From Symbiodinium natans (taxonomy: Eukaryota; Sar; Dinophyceae; Suessiales; Symbiodiniaceae): 64,000 nt of DNA. A program made the position numbers and the translations under genes. The notes beneath the pieces are model-generated. The model was not told the DNA's origin. It did not search any database and saw nothing but the letters and a program-made list of their open reading frames with translations. Shown in pieces: positions 19,831 to 30,407 of the stretch (positions are counted from its first letter, which is position 1; each line of letters starts with the position of its first letter). The stretch is from positions 581,455-645,454 of the forward strand of contig CAJNDS010000080.1 of the NCBI GenBank assembly GCA_905221605.1, in the 5' to 3' direction.

Positions 19831-20008
19831 TTTACTCTCGAGATGAAGGCTTGCATGTTGGATTGTAGTTCACCCCTTGTCTTGCTGGTTCATATGAGAG
19901 AAATAAGGAAGTAGATGCCCTATATAATGCCTTTACAACGGGTTGTATTGGGAGCTAACCCGCCAAGACTTCGTAGACCCTAATTCCCCATCAAGAAATA
20001 CCAATAGA

Positions 20009-20100
20009 GGGTTTAGGGTTTAGGGTTTAGGGTTTAGGGTTTAGGGTTTAGGGTTTAGGGTTTAGGGTTTAGGGTTTAGGGTTTAGGGTTTAGGGTTTAG
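20009..20100 (+). repeat. TTTAGGG array
   Basis: Thirteen perfect units; further arrays at 20203-20279, 20391-20493 and 21020-21113 are separated by single islands. Confidence 0.9.
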
Positions 20101-20104
20101 GACA

Positions 20105-20190
20105 CTTTGTCCTGCACTTAGGAGGGCAGGCGAGCATCCAAATCCACCACGTCCTTGGCATCGGAAGTTCGTCCCGGCCGGCCTTCTCCA
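20105..20190 (-). CDS. probable terminal coding exon
   Basis: Frame NLGEGRPGRTSDAKDVVDLD then ARLPS and TAA, between two long TTTAGGG arrays. All minus frames are fairly open, so the frame is uncertain. Confidence 0.45.
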
Positions 20191-20282
20191 AGGTTGCTTG
20201 GGGGTTTAGGGTTTAGGGTTTAGGGTTTAGGGTTTAGGGTTTAGGGTTTAGGGTTTAGGGTTTAGGGTTTAGGGTTTAGTTG

Positions 20283-20390
20283 AGAGGGGGCTTTGGGGGT
20301 TGCTCTGGGCCTGCCTCGAACGGCCTTGTGCTTCCGGCGCTTGTCGACTTTCCTGAAGCTTGGGGAACAGCGCAACTGCGTCTGTTTGTA
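20283..20390 (-). CDS. coding exon, unknown protein
   Basis: Island between two TTTAGGG arrays. One frame reads TDAVALFPKLQESRQAPEAQ; another reads KVDKRRKHKAVRGRPRATPK. Confidence 0.45.
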
Positions 20391-20570
20391 GGGTTTAGGG
20401 TTTAGGGTTTAGGGTTTAGGGTTTAGGGTTTAGGGTTTAGGGTTTAGGGTTTAGGGTTTAGGGTTTAGGGTTTAGGGTTTAGGGTTTAGGGTTTAAGGTT
20501 CAGTTTGGGTCTATGGATTCGGGTTTAGGGTTTAGGGAGTTTAGGGTTTAGGGCTAGGGTTTAGGGGAGA

Positions 20571-20634
20571 GCCGAGGTCGATTGCAGTCTTCCTCGTCCT
20601 TGATCGGTAACGGGAACTGGGTTAGGGAATACAT
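20571..20634 (-). CDS. possible first coding exon
   Basis: Begins ATG: MYSLTQFPLPIKDEEDCNRP then RLSP. Lies just downstream of a candidate stop at 20919, so it may start the next gene. Confidence 0.45.
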
Positions 20635-20918
20635 TTTGTTTAGGGTTTAGGGTTTAGGGTTTAGGGTTTAGGATGTATGGATGCATATACCCTAAGAGGG
20701 ATAGTGGTCGCAGAAGGATATCCGGCCCTGACTTCTTGGTTTCATATGGTCGAGCATGACGGAGACATGCACGTAACCATGACATGTCCACTTTAAACCC
20801 TAAACCCTAAACCCTAAACCCTTAAACCCTAAAACCCAAAAACCCCAAAACACTAAAACCCCAAAACCCTAAACCGGAGTGGAATTTTGGGGGCTGAGGG
20901 GTTCTGACGACATCGAAG

Positions 20919-21001
20919 TTAAGCCATGGCGTCTTGCCACAGCACGGTGGTCTGACCCTCCAGCGATGGCCCACAGAACGCGTCGGCCTGCCCAAAGAAT
21001 G
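20919..21001 (-). CDS. terminal coding exon
   Basis: Acceptor CTTAGAG; frame AFFGQADAFCGPSLEGQTTV then LWQDAMA and TAA at 20919-20921. Probable 3' end of the gene whose upstream exons include 21167-21283 and 21431-21515. Confidence 0.55.
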
Positions 21002-21166
21002 CTCTAAGGTTGAGGTTCAGGGTTTAGGGTTTAGGGTTTAGGGTTTAGGGTTTAGGGTTTAGGGTTTAGGGTTTAGGGTTTAGGGTTTAGGGTTTAGGGT
21101 TTAGGGTTTAGGGTTCAGGGCACGGTTCAGCCAGCCATGATTGGGTGAGATCCAGTTTGTGTGGAG

Positions 21167-21283
21167 CTAGGAATTCAACAGAATGGAGATTGCTGTACGG
21201 AAAACCAAGGTACTGACAGATTGGTCCCGCTTTACATGGTGGAGCAGGAAGCCTACCGCAAGGTTCAAAAGAATAGGAATTTG
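21167..21283 (-). CDS. hydrophobic coding exon
   Basis: Frame IPILLNLAVGFLLHHVKRDQ then SVSTLVFRTAISILLNS. A possible membrane segment. The plus frame is open too. Confidence 0.45.
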   Translation of the reverse strand, partial: QIPILLNLAVGFLLHHVKRDQSVSTLVFRTAISILLNS

Positions 21284-21430
21284 TTTATAGTTGGAGTGTA
21301 TGGCGTTTGTAGGGCTTATGGGGTTTACGTGGCTTACAGGGTTTATGGGGTTTGTAGGGTTCATGGGGTTTATAGGAATTATAGGGTTTATAGGGTGTTT
21401 GCTAATAGTGGGGGTTCCAAGGGAGCCTAC

Positions 21431-21515
21431 CCCCAAGGCCCTACGTACTATGGATCCGAGTGGGTGCTGCAACAGACAAGCCACCGACGCAGATGCAAGC
21501 ATAGCACTGGCGAGT
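21431..21515 (-). CDS. possible N-terminal exon
   Basis: Frame MLASASVACLLQHPLGSIVR then RALG; donor GTAGGCTCCC. Confidence 0.5.
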
Positions 21516-21587
21516 GACCTAGATACCCGCTTTTCATGAGAAGTGCCACAACTTCCAGGGTTTAGGGTTTAGGGTTTAGGGTTTAGG

Positions 21588-21698
21588 GATTTTCTGTAGG
21601 CTCCTTGAGCCTGCTGAACAGTCTCTGGCCTCCGGTAAGGAGTCAGGGACGTCAGTGTGTGGGTGATCTGCATCCAGCTTCCCCACCCTCGGCGGCCC
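21588..21698 (-). CDS. coding exon, unknown protein
   Basis: Frame PPRVGKLDADHPHTDVPDSL then PEARDCSAGSRSLQKI. Confidence 0.55.
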
Positions 21699-21972
21699 GA
21701 AACCCTAAACTGATGAGGTTTAGGGTTTAGGGTTTAGGGTTTAGGGTTTAGGGTTTAGGGTTTAGGGTTTAGGGTTAGGGGTTGGAAAGCTTGGCTCATG
21801 AACTCGGAGGCCTTGGACAGGGGGTCCGGCGGCCCACCCTTCAAGACATGCGTTCATGTGACATGCACCTGCCTCTGAAATCACCCTAAACCCTCAACCC
21901 TAAACCAACCCTATACCCTAAACCCTAAACCCTAAACCCTAAACCCTAAACCCTAAACCCTAAACCCTAAAC

Positions 21973-22037
21973 CTGCAGCTTGTCCCATCCAACCTTGACC
22001 TTGAGCCTTTCTCCCCAAAGGTGCTAAGGGCGCGAAT
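21973..22037 (-). CDS. coding exon with telomere-repeat donor
   Basis: Frame FAPLAPLGRKAQGQGWMGQA then A, ending AGCTGCAG before GTTTAGGGTTTAGGG. Confidence 0.6.
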
Positions 22038-22154
22038 CCCCTAAACCCTAAACCCTAAACCCTAAACCCTAAACCCTAAACCCTAAACCCTAAACCCTAA
22101 ACTAAACCTAAACCCTAAACCCTAAACCCTAAACTCTAAACTCTAAGGCCTAGC

Positions 22155-22235
22155 CCTATACCCCTCATAGCCAAGGCGCTGCTTTTGCTCTTTCCGTCGA
22201 AGGTGTTGCTCAGGGTGTTGCTCCTGTTCAGCACC
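22155..22235 (-). CDS. coding exon, unknown protein
   Basis: Frame VLNRSNTLSNTFDGKSKSSA then LAMRG. A further exon (ALDRVGDRHKEAFSGPSEVS, about 22300-22362) lies upstream. Confidence 0.55.
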
Positions 22236-22796
22236 CTCAACCCTAAACCCTAAACCCTAAACCCTAAACCCTAAACTCTAAACCCTAAACCCTAAACCGT
22301 CGAGACTTCAGACGGACCGGAGAAGGCTTCTTTATGCCGATCCCCAACTCTGTCCAAGGCATCCGGGTTTTAGTCTAGAGCTTCCCCTCTTTGCACCGAG
22401 CCTTCGAACATTGACTTTGAGGTCTAGGGTTTAGGGTTTAAACCCTCAACCCTAAACCCTAAACCGTATAAAGCCTAAACCCCAAACCCTAAACCCCAAA
22501 CCCCAAAACCTAAACCCTTTTTAGGGTTCGGGCTTCATGTTATGGGCTTAGGGTGTACATTTTGAGGGTTCAGGGTTCAGGGTTGAGAGTCTGGGGGAGG
22601 AAACCCTAAACCCTAAACCCTAAACCCTAAACCCTAAGGTGGGCTGGAGTTGAAGGGTGGTGTGACATCTCGCGGCGCTCCTCCCGTGCATGCTGAAGAA
22701 GCGGTTCGTCTCGGGATGGTCCTTCCCAAAAAGCGGAGTTAGGGTTTAGGGTTTAGGGTTTAGGGTTTAGAGTTTAGGGTTTAGGGCTACTAGCCC

Positions 22797-22952
22797 GTCC
22801 CCTTTTGGAAGTAGGCGTTTCGACATTGTCTGCTTCGCCTTCTGTTTGTTGCTTCAGGACATGCGAGGCTTCTTGAGGAATGGGTGAGCTCCGGCGCGAC
22901 ACAAGCTGGGGGGCGTCGATCTTGCTTCTTCTTTACCATTATGGCCAGTTAG
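22797..22952 (-). CDS. possible first exon, basic N-terminus
   Basis: About 50 codons from ATG: MVKKKQDRRPPACVAPELTH, then SSRSLACPEATNRRRSRQCR, then NAYFQKGTG. Confidence 0.4.
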
Positions 22953-23169
22953 TTGCGCCCGTGGCTCGTCACGACCCTACACCCTAAACCCTAAACTGGC
23001 CTCAACAAACTCACACTGAACAGCGCTGAAACCCTGCAACCAAAGAGACCCTTGACCCTGAAGCCCCTAAACCCCTAAACCCCGAAACCCCAAAACCCCT
23101 AAACCCTAAACCCTAAACCCCTAAACCCTAAACCCTAAACCCCAAACCCCAAACCCTAAACCCTAAATT

Positions 23170-23310
23170 CCTAGCTCGCCTGGAACTGCGTGAAGGAAAG
23201 GGACCGGGAGTCCGCGGCCGGACTGCGCGGGCTGTGGGGGCTCCGGTTGCTCGCCGATGCCGAGGCTTGGCCGGTCGCCATGGACACCGCCTTTCGAATG
23301 CCTCGTCCCG
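23170..23310. other. coding-like island, strand ambiguous
   Basis: Plus reads ARLELREGKGPGVRGRTARA; minus reads MATGQASASASNRSPHSPRS. Both are open for over 40 codons. Confidence 0.4.
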
Positions 23311-23409
23311 GTTAGGGTTTAGGGTTTAGGGTTTAGGGTTTAGGGTTTAGGGTTTAGGGTTTAGGGTTTAGGGTTTAGGGTTTAGGGTTTCGGGTTTAGG
23401 GTTTAGGGT

Positions 23410-23930
23410 TTAGGGATTGGTGCCACCTCTTGGAGTCATAGGGTTTTGAGTAATTACTAGCATCCTCATGAGGACACAAGGAGCATGCATACACCCGCCC
23501 CTCCCTAAACCCTCAACGCTCAACCCTTGTACAAGCCCGAAAAAACCCTATCTCCAGTCCGAGATTTCCTAACCAGAAGCGAATTGTGGCATCGACTTTT
23601 CTCATGGCACTGACCTTTCGGACGAAAGGAACCCTGATTGGTTTGTGGCCCATATACCCTCATAGGGATTGTAGTTTTAGGGTTTGGACAGTAAAGGGTT
23701 TCTGCTTCGCATGCCCAAAACGGGTTTTGGTGACAGAAATGAATATAGGGTACACATAACCCCAGTTTTAGGGTTCATTTGGGGGGGGGGGGGGGGACCC
23801 CTAATCTTGACCCCTTAAAACAAAGACCCCAGCATACTATCCCCTAATTTCGGAAACTCCCATTTCTGTCCCCAGTACGGAAAACATGTAAGCCCTAAAG
23901 CCCAAAACCTAACACCTCAACCCTAAACCC
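23410..23930. other. non-coding, element-like stretch
   Basis: Contains a G tract (23778-23797), a family-D-like end (CCCCTAATTTCGGAAACTCC near 23850) and degenerate repeats. No exon that I can support. Confidence 0.5.
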
Positions 23931-23977
23931 TAAACCCTAAACTCTAAACCCTAAACCCTAAACCCTAAACCCTAAAC

Positions 23978-24055
23978 CTGAGGCAGGGACCCATTTCCAC
24001 CACGCTCTCACGTCGGCGCTGCTCTGCGTTTTGAAGCACCGTGCTCATGCGCCTC
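23978..24055 (-). CDS. 78-nt coding exon with telomere-repeat donor
   Basis: Acceptor ACATCTAAG; frame RRRMSTVLQNAEQRRRESVV then EMGPCL; donor GTTTAGGG. Confidence 0.65.
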
Positions 24056-24177
24056 CTTAGATGTGTCGAGGTGTCGAGAGGGTTTTGGGGGGGGAAGTCT
24101 TGCGAAGCCGTAGCCCTAAACCCTAAACCCTAAACCCTCAACCCGAAACCCTAAACCCCAAACCCTAAACCCTAAAC

Positions 24178-24244
24178 CGAGGAAGAATCCGGGCAGGCTT
24201 GAAGTCCATCAGCTGCCCTCTGTGGCCCCAAGCCTTCGACTCTT
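24178..24244 (-). CDS. coding exon with telomere-repeat donor
   Basis: Acceptor CCCTTAG; frame EESKAWGHRGQLMDFKPARI then LP; donor GTTTAGGG. Confidence 0.6.
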
Positions 24245-24354
24245 CTAAGGGTTTAAAGGTTTGTAGGGTTTAGGGTTTAGGGTTTGGGGTTTAGGGTTTA
24301 GGGTTTAGGGTTTAGGGTGTAGGGTGTAGGGTGTAGGGTGTAGGGTGTAGGGTT

Positions 24355-24490
24355 TAGGTCCTGCGAAAAAATAGCTGGTGCTGAAGCACGTGGTATGGAA
24401 GACAAGATTACAAGCACAGTCCAATGCGGAAGGCTCACAATTTTTAAGCCTTGATAAATCCCAACTCGGTCCCCAAACTACCCGCGCTAG
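24355..24490 (-). CDS. coding exon, unknown protein
   Basis: Frame LARVVWGPSWDLSRLKNCEP then SALDCACNLVFHTTCFSTSY. Confidence 0.55.
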
Positions 24491-24689
24491 CATGTAGGGT
24501 TTAGGGCCGGGGTAGACCAGATATTGTACGGTCTAAGGAGTTTAGGCCCCCTAAACCCTGAACCCTCAATCCTGAACCCCAAACCCTAAACCCCTCAAAT
24601 TTTGTCAAACCTACACCCTAAACCCAAGCCCCATTTCCAGCCCAGCAACAGAGTTCCCAGCACGCCTGCAGGGGTACGCGTGCGGCACA

Positions 24690-24752
24690 GCATGCTGAAG
24701 CATATTCCCGCATATACCCTATCCTATGCTGACGCTTGCAAGTCACATGCCA
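24690..24752 (-). CDS. coding exon after a family-A end
   Basis: A family-A terminus gives acceptor TTGCTGGGCAG; frame WHVTCKRQHRIGYMREYASA then CCAA. The first bases after the acceptor (CCTGGCATGTGA) resemble those after the family-A copy at 1122 (CCTAGTATGTGA), possibly a shared insertion-site preference. Confidence 0.5.
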
Positions 24753-25004
24753 GGCTGCCCAGCAACCTAGGATTGAAGGGAAAATTTGACTGCCTGGAAA
24801 GGACAGGTTCACCTTGGGGATCTAAACCCTAAACCCTAAACCCTAAACCCTAAGCCCATAAGCACCCTGCGACTGTCGACTACATGCAGCACAGCGGCGA
24901 CCAAGATCTCACGATCCCGAAGAACCCTGTGTAACACACCTGCAACCTATGGATGCCCAGTAGGGCCCTTATTCCCTTATTTGGGGGGCTTAGGTTCCTT
25001 GATA

Positions 25005-25317
25005 ATCGTCCTATAGCTGGATGGCGCAGCGTACCCGCTATAAGGCCCACGTATACGCCGCAGCTACAACTCTGCGGGGTTCCTGAAGATGTGCGCGTCT
25101 CCCTGAAACGCGCCATTTTGAAGCTTCGAGAGGCTTGCGCCCAAGTCGCAGCAGGTTGGTCCACTTCGGAAGCTTCCGTGCGGCGAGAAGGGGGACGTAA
25201 CCAAGGCGTGCATGGTTCGTCTTTAAAACAAGGGCGGGCCATCAACCCAAAATCTTTCTGGCTTGCTTTCGCAAAAATATACTGAATTCCTTGGGCCAAC
25301 CTCTGGGGCGCTTCCAC
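25005..25317 (-). CDS. probable first exon of a gene downstream of the FkbM-like gene
   Basis: Starts ATG at 25317, 294 bp below the FkbM-like stop. About 100 codons including MEAPQRLAQGIQYIFAKASQ, MARPCFKDEPCTPWLRPPSR and SRSFKMARFRETRTSSGTP. It ends at a degenerate family-A element (24949-25005), after which VCYTGFFGIVRSWSPLCC continues. An overlapping plus frame (VPEDVRVSLKRAILKLREAC) is also protein-like, so the strand is not settled. Confidence 0.45.
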
Positions 25318-25610
25318 GGTGATAGTGTGGGGGGGTGCGGAGGCCTAAACCCTAGACCCTCAACCCTAAACCCTAAACCCTAAACCCTAAGACCCAAAGC
25401 CTTCCGAGGTGAAAAGTTCGAGACTGCAAAATGAAGCCGCGAAGATGCAAAAAGCTCTCCAAACACCTCTAGGCACCGGCATCATTGTGTCTCGAAGATG
25501 AAAAGGAGCTGGGTGTCTTCTCTAATAAACAGGGGCCTCAAGTAGATTTACAGAGGGGCCATGAGGGACTACGACTAGTACTTCTCCCGACCCCTATAGT
25601 GCATACTTCT

Positions 25611-26846
25611 TCACTCAGGACAGGACGGGTCGGAGGTGGCGCAGCCGAAGTCCTCACAGGGAGCCTCCACGTCCTCGAAGTTCTCGGCGGGCTTCCCCTC
25701 GAGCCGGCCCTGCCACTGCCAGCTTTCCTCGACTGTCTCGGGAACTTCCATGCCCTTGTCTTCCTCGTTCATCTCGCTGCCTAGGACCCAGAGGCCGTGT
25801 TCTCCAGCAACCTGCGCTACAAGTTGGTAGCCCTTGGCCCTCATCAGGTCGTTCAAGGCCGCGAGTGAAGCCCCGGTGATGTCCCACATGTGCCAGACCG
25901 CGTCTTCAATGTAGGAGTTCACCTTCTTCTCGTCGCTCTTGAAATAGCTGCTGAACTCAACAGCGACCACACGAGGCCTGAAGCGGCTGAAGTCCAAGGC
26001 CTTCACAAGCCAGTAATCATTCTTGTCCACATCCACCGTGAGAAGGTCGAACTCACAGGGCACTTTGTTCTTCTCGAAGTGGTCGTTGATGTTGTCTGCC
26101 GTCATGAAGGCCTGGCGAAGACGCACTGGGGCATCGTCCGGGGCATCTAGGAGCTCCTGCCCTGGGCAGTCCGGACAGGCCCCGTTTGCGGCGCCTCCCG
26201 GCGCGCCGTCCATGAGCAGGCCAGACCAACCGCAATTCATGCGGAAGTGCGCGGAGTTGAGGACCTCTGGCCTGCGCGCTCCAAACTCCACAAAGAAGGT
26301 GTTCGTGGTGCCTATGGTCCGGAAGATTTGATCCAGATACCTGTCCTGGTGATACTGACTGCAGATGCCCCGTTGCTCGACCCCATCAAATTTGATGACG
26401 TCGGTCTTCTCAATCGACGACTTAGGGACCCCGCAGAAGTCTTTCCACTCCTTCCCTTTGTTCTCGCAATTTGGGGCGTCGAATGTGCGGGAGCTGATCA
26501 TTCCCACCGGTTTCTTAATGGAAGCACCAGGATCACGATGTGTAGAGTTGACTCGCGTCTGAAGCAGGCTGGCTGATGCGGTCAGTGCCGGCAGCACCGT
26601 GGCAATGACGGACAGCATAGCTCGCATGGCGCGTTGAAGGGCTGCAGGCACGGAGGACGTTACAGTACCACAAGAACCTGCGAGAGTGAAGCATGCGGCA
26701 GCACGCAGAATGATGTTGAGAGGCATCATGGCCTGTTCCCCTACCTCCTTGCGGATGCTCTCATAGACAACCTCAAACCAAAACCCTGCCTGCCTTCCTC
26801 CGCATAAATCCCTGACGTGCCTTATGCTGAGGGCATGGAGCCTCAT
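25611..26846 (-). CDS. FkbM / Methyltransf_21-like methyltransferase, intronless
   Basis: An uninterrupted 411-codon frame. Residues 164-211 hold a YHQDRYLDQIFRTIGTTN block followed by FFVEFGA and a GWSGLLMDG motif; residues 267-285 hold DLLTVDVDKNDYWLVKAL and residues 291-299 PRVVAVEFS. These are the hallmarks of the FkbM-type SAM-dependent methyltransferase fold found in many algal proteins (VEFGA is the glycine-rich SAM loop; VDVDKNDYW corresponds to the usual IDIDGNDYW). Residues 77-92 (MLSVIATVLPALTASA) look like a signal peptide, so the true start may be M41 or M77 rather than M1; a secreted or Golgi/plastid-routed protein is inferred. The C-terminal 50 residues are acidic and Cys-containing. 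It is the only long unbroken gene in a window of 30-200 nt exons. The acceptor substrate is unknown. Confidence 0.85.
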   Translation of the reverse strand: MRLHALSIRHVRDLCGGRQAGFWFEVVYESIRKEVGEQAMMPLNIILRAAACFTLAGSCGTVTSSVPAALQRAMRAMLSVIATVLPALTASASLLQTRVNSTHRDPGASIKKPVGMISSRTFDAPNCENKGKEWKDFCGVPKSSIEKTDVIKFDGVEQRGICSQYHQDRYLDQIFRTIGTTNTFFVEFGARRPEVLNSAHFRMNCGWSGLLMDGAPGGAANGACPDCPGQELLDAPDDAPVRLRQAFMTADNINDHFEKNKVPCEFDLLTVDVDKNDYWLVKALDFSRFRPRVVAVEFSSYFKSDEKKVNSYIEDAVWHMWDITGASLAALNDLMRAKGYQLVAQVAGEHGLWVLGSEMNEEDKGMEVPETVEESWQWQGRLEGKPAENFEDVEAPCEDFGCATSDPSCPE

Positions 26847-27130
26847 TTCAAAGGCTCTACAGAATGAACTGCCGCACAGCTGTGTCTCCGGCTTACAACG
26901 GGCCCAACAGCATCCTTGAACCCCCCACGTTTGCCTGAGTCTCGCTTGGAGCGCCGGGAGGCGCGATGGATCTCAGTAGCCGATCGTCTTTCAAACTTCT
27001 TCGGGGGGGGTCTTCGGGGGCTGGGCTTTGGGTTTAGCGTTTAGGGTTTAGGGCTTAGGGCTTAGGATGTCTTGGGGTTTAGGGTTTAGGGTTTAGGATT
27101 TGGGCTGCCGAACTGCCAGTCAAAGCATAA

Positions 27131-27200
27131 TCATCAAAGCAAAATGCGGGAGCAGCCGACTACGGAGGATCCGAGAACCATGGCAAGTCGATGCTGATCA
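27131..27200 (-). CDS. possible terminal exon
   Basis: Acceptor GGTGATCAG; frame HRLAMVLGSSVVGCSRILL then TGA. Confidence 0.4.
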
Positions 27201-27611
27201 CCCTGATCCCTCAACCCTCAACCCTCAAACCTAATCCCTAAACCCTCAACCCCCATGGACAGGGCTTCTTCCTGATGGCGGGGCCTTATTTCCCGTAGTA
27301 AACCCCTAAACCCTAAACCCTACCTAAACCCTAAACCCTAAACCCTACCTAAACCCTAAACCCTAAACCCTAAACCCTAAACCCTCTGAAGATCTGAAGA
27401 TGAGCCCGCCGACCCCCAAGGCCGAAGGCCTGAGCCTGAGGCGTGGGTTTCGGGTTTAGGGTTTAAGGTTTCTAGGGTTTAGGGCTTCTAGGGTTTGGGG
27501 TTTAGGGTTTAGGGTTTGGGGTTTAGGGTTTGGGGTTTAGGGTTTAGGGTTTAGGCTTTTGGGCTACCTATAAGCAAAGAAGGCATCGCTTGGGGACCCC
27601 AGCAGGCTTAC

Positions 27612-27666
27612 CATCACGGATCACCACCAGCTTGGCGTTCTGCTTCGCCTGTCCCAGAGAATGCAT
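27612..27666 (-). CDS. 55-nt coding exon with canonical donor
   Basis: Acceptor CCTCTGCAG and donor GTAAGCC bracket MHSLGQAKQNAKLVVIRD. Confidence 0.65.
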
Positions 27667-28505
27667 CTGCAGAGGGGTTAGGGCGCCCTGAACCCGGAAC
27701 CCTGAACCCTGAAGCCTAAACCCTAAACCCGAAACCCTAAACCCTAAACCCTAAACCCTAAACCCTAAACCCTAAACCCTAGTCCAGGAGGGTTTGGGAT
27801 GTTCAGGGTCGAGGGATGCTTCCAACAGGGCGCACCGTCACAACCTTCAACAAGCCAGGAGCTCAGGATGTGGACCGTTCGCTAGGATTTCCTTGCGGTT
27901 TAGGGTTTAGGGTTTAGGGTTTAGGGCTTAGGGTTTAGGGGTTAGGGGTTAGGGTGTTCAGGGGTCAGGGCTTATAAGGTGCATGAGGTTTATGAGGTCC
28001 ATCAGGGTTTATAAGGGTTGTAAGGCTTCTAAGGCTTACACGGTTATCACTAGAGGGTTAGGCTTTTTTGTAATCAATAATAATATTAATAGTATTAATT
28101 GATGTGATTATTATAGGGTCCATCAGGGTTTATAAGGATGATAAGGTCTATAAGGTTTACACAGTTATAACTGTAGGGTTAGGCTTTTTTTGGAGGGTTG
28201 GAGGCCTTGGAAGTGTCCGCTTGGCAGCTATAGCCCCCCGAGGACTTAACCATTTGCCCCATGAGGGCTTATATCCAGAAGCGCTTCAGGGGGTTCATGT
28301 CGTTTTCAAGTTCAAGGGCCTTTGCAAGGGATTTGTAGGGTCTCTACCCGGTTTACGGTTTAAGTTTAGGGTTTAGGGCTTAGGGTTTAGGGTTTAGGGT
28401 TTAGGGTTTAGGGTTTAGGGTTTAGGGTTTAGGGTTTAGGTTTAGGGTTTAGGGTTTAGGGTTTAGGGTTGTGTTTTGCCTGCGAAGCCCCTACCCTAAT
28501 GACAC

Positions 28506-28588
28506 CTACAAACGCTCGTCGCCGTTCCGAACTCCGAGCCTGGCCAACCTCCACGCGAAGGGGTCCACACGTGTGCACCGAGGCCATC
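28506..28588 (-). CDS. 83-nt coding exon
   Basis: Acceptor AACCTTAG; frame DGLGAHVWTPSRGGWPGSEF then GTATSVC; donor GTGTCATTAG. Confidence 0.6.
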
Positions 28589-28679
28589 CTAAGGTTTAGG
28601 GTTTAGGGTTTAGGGTTTAGGGTTTAGGGTTTAGGGTTTAGGGTTTAGGGCTTGTAGGGTTCCACAAAGGGTTTAGGGT

Positions 28680-28892
28680 CCAATTAAGAGCTTCAGGCTT
28701 CAAGGAATTGGGGAACACTTTCCAGAAAGCCTCACACATTGCAAGGCTTCTTGTTGTGGTTCTTGCTTCCGGTTTTGAAGGCCTGTTTGGTTCTACCATT
28801 ATCCCTTCTGGCCTTAAGTCCAGTGAAGGCCGTAGTCCGAGCGCCGTCGCAGGTTCCAGGGCTACCCCACACAAGGAGAGCTTAGTCATCAT
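28680..28892 (-). CDS. probable N-terminal exon
   Basis: From ATG: MMTKLSLCGVALEPATALGL, then RPSLDLRPEGIMVEPNRPSK, then CEAFWKVFPNSLKPEALNW. The plus strand is open over the same span (MGNTFQKASHIARLLVVVLA), so the strand is uncertain. Confidence 0.4.
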
Positions 28893-29084
28893 ACAGGGAC
28901 CTGTTCAATGATCGAACTCGGTACAAGCACATCGGGATTCTCTACGGATGCTCTACTAGAGTCACTAGACTTTTTGAATTGTTGTGATCAGTTCTCTACC
29001 AGAGGATCCCTGTTCAGGATCCCTTTTTCAGGGTGCCCCCGTATCATGGGCACCCAAAAAAGGGACCCCTAATTTAGGAAACTA

Positions 29085-29308
29085 CCCATGTAAGCCTCCC
29101 TTCCATGTAGGCCTCCCTTCCTCTCCCTCGCCTTGAAGGCCAGGGCAAGGCAAGTGGTGCTCCAAGCTTCTAAGGGCCACAACCTGCAAAAGATTAAACT
29201 TGACACCCACTGATTTAGGGCCACTCTTCTTAAGGGACTGCTGCTAGTGTTCTTGGGAGAAGCAATATCATCACCACTATGTTGATGAGTATTCAGGTGA
29301 GCTACCAT
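29085..29308 (-). CDS. probable first exon ending at a family-D element
   Basis: From ATG: MVAHLNTHQHSGDDIASPKN, then LNQWVSSLIFCRLWPLEAWS, then KARERKGGLHGREAYM. The donor GTAGTTTCCTAAATTAGGGG is a family-D terminus. The 3' end has a 19-bp direct duplication. Confidence 0.45.
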
Positions 29309-29344
29309 TTCCCTAAGCCTTCCTCCCTAAACCCTTGACCCAAA

Positions 29345-29445
29345 AGTAACCTTGGAACAAAAAGGGTGCCCTTTTTTGGTTTAAAGGGGCTTGTATAAGG
29401 GAACCCAAACCCTAGAAAAAAGGGAAAAACGGCCTACCCCTAGGT
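29345..29445 (+). mobile_element. family A (subtype 2) element
   Basis: AGTAACCTTGGAACAAAAAG, then the conserved GGGTGCCCTTTTTTGGTTTAAAGGGG core and AAGGGAACCCAAACCCT, which holds an unexpanded telomere-like seed. Followed by a 40-bp tandem duplication (29438-29517, CCTAGGTCCTAGGAGCATTC). Confidence 0.6.
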
Positions 29446-30407
29446 CCTAGGAGCATTCGTTTTATAAGCTCAAAGACCCCTAGGTCCTAGGAGCATTCGT
29501 TTTACAAGCTTAAAGAGGCTTATCGAAGGGAACTTAAACCCCAAACCCCAAAAAAGTGAATAAGAGCAAAGCTCTGGGTCCTGGGAGTATTCGTTTTATA
29601 ACGGCTACCCCACAAAACTTCGGACGAATGCTGCAAGGCTTCGCCAAGTCGATCTCAAAAGTCTCCTGCTGCTCGTGGCGCCCGCGGCCTGGACATACTA
29701 GGGTTTAGGGTTCAGGGTTCAGGGTTTAGGGTTTAGGGTTTAGGGGTGCTACAGTGACACTGTACTATTACTATGTTTACTATGATTAAGATTAGCATTT
29801 TTATTCTTGTCACCTTGTGACAATTACCACTAGTATTGCTATTATAACCATATGCGAGCAATACCAATCAGAATATTCAAGAAAATTCGTGCAAGAACCC
29901 CAAAAGTGTGAATATGCTTCTTCCTATCGGCAACTACTGGTGGCATTAATCGCCTGTTAACTAGCATTCCCTGGAGATGAACTTTGGTCGCTTGAGAGAG
30001 GCGGGTTCGTTTGTGTGTGATGCTAAGGCTGCTGGGGTAAGAGAGTAGTAGGCAGGGGGTTGTGCAGATTGGAACCCCTAAAGCCCAAACCCTAAACCCT
30101 AAACCCTAAATCCTAAACCCTAAACCCTAAACGCTACACCCTAAGCCGCCCTCAACCCTCGAACCCGGGGATTTGGAGCGCGCTCCACTTGAGCCCTAAA
30201 CCACCCCCCATAGACACCGTGTAGCATCTAGCTAGCGTTTAGGGTTTAGGGTTTAGGGTTTAGGGATTGGGGATTAGGGTTTAGGGTTTCACAAACATGT
30301 AGAGACCGGGGCCTTTTGTGCCCGATCTCGACAAGCGTTTAGGGTTTAGGGTTCAGGGTGGAGGGTTTAGGGTTTAGCGCAACATCCCTGAACCCTACCC
30401 CCCTACC

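Noticed and set aside
25636-26576. Several plus-strand and alternate-frame ORFs of 60-109 codons
   Set aside because: Shadows of the FkbM-like gene on the other strand.
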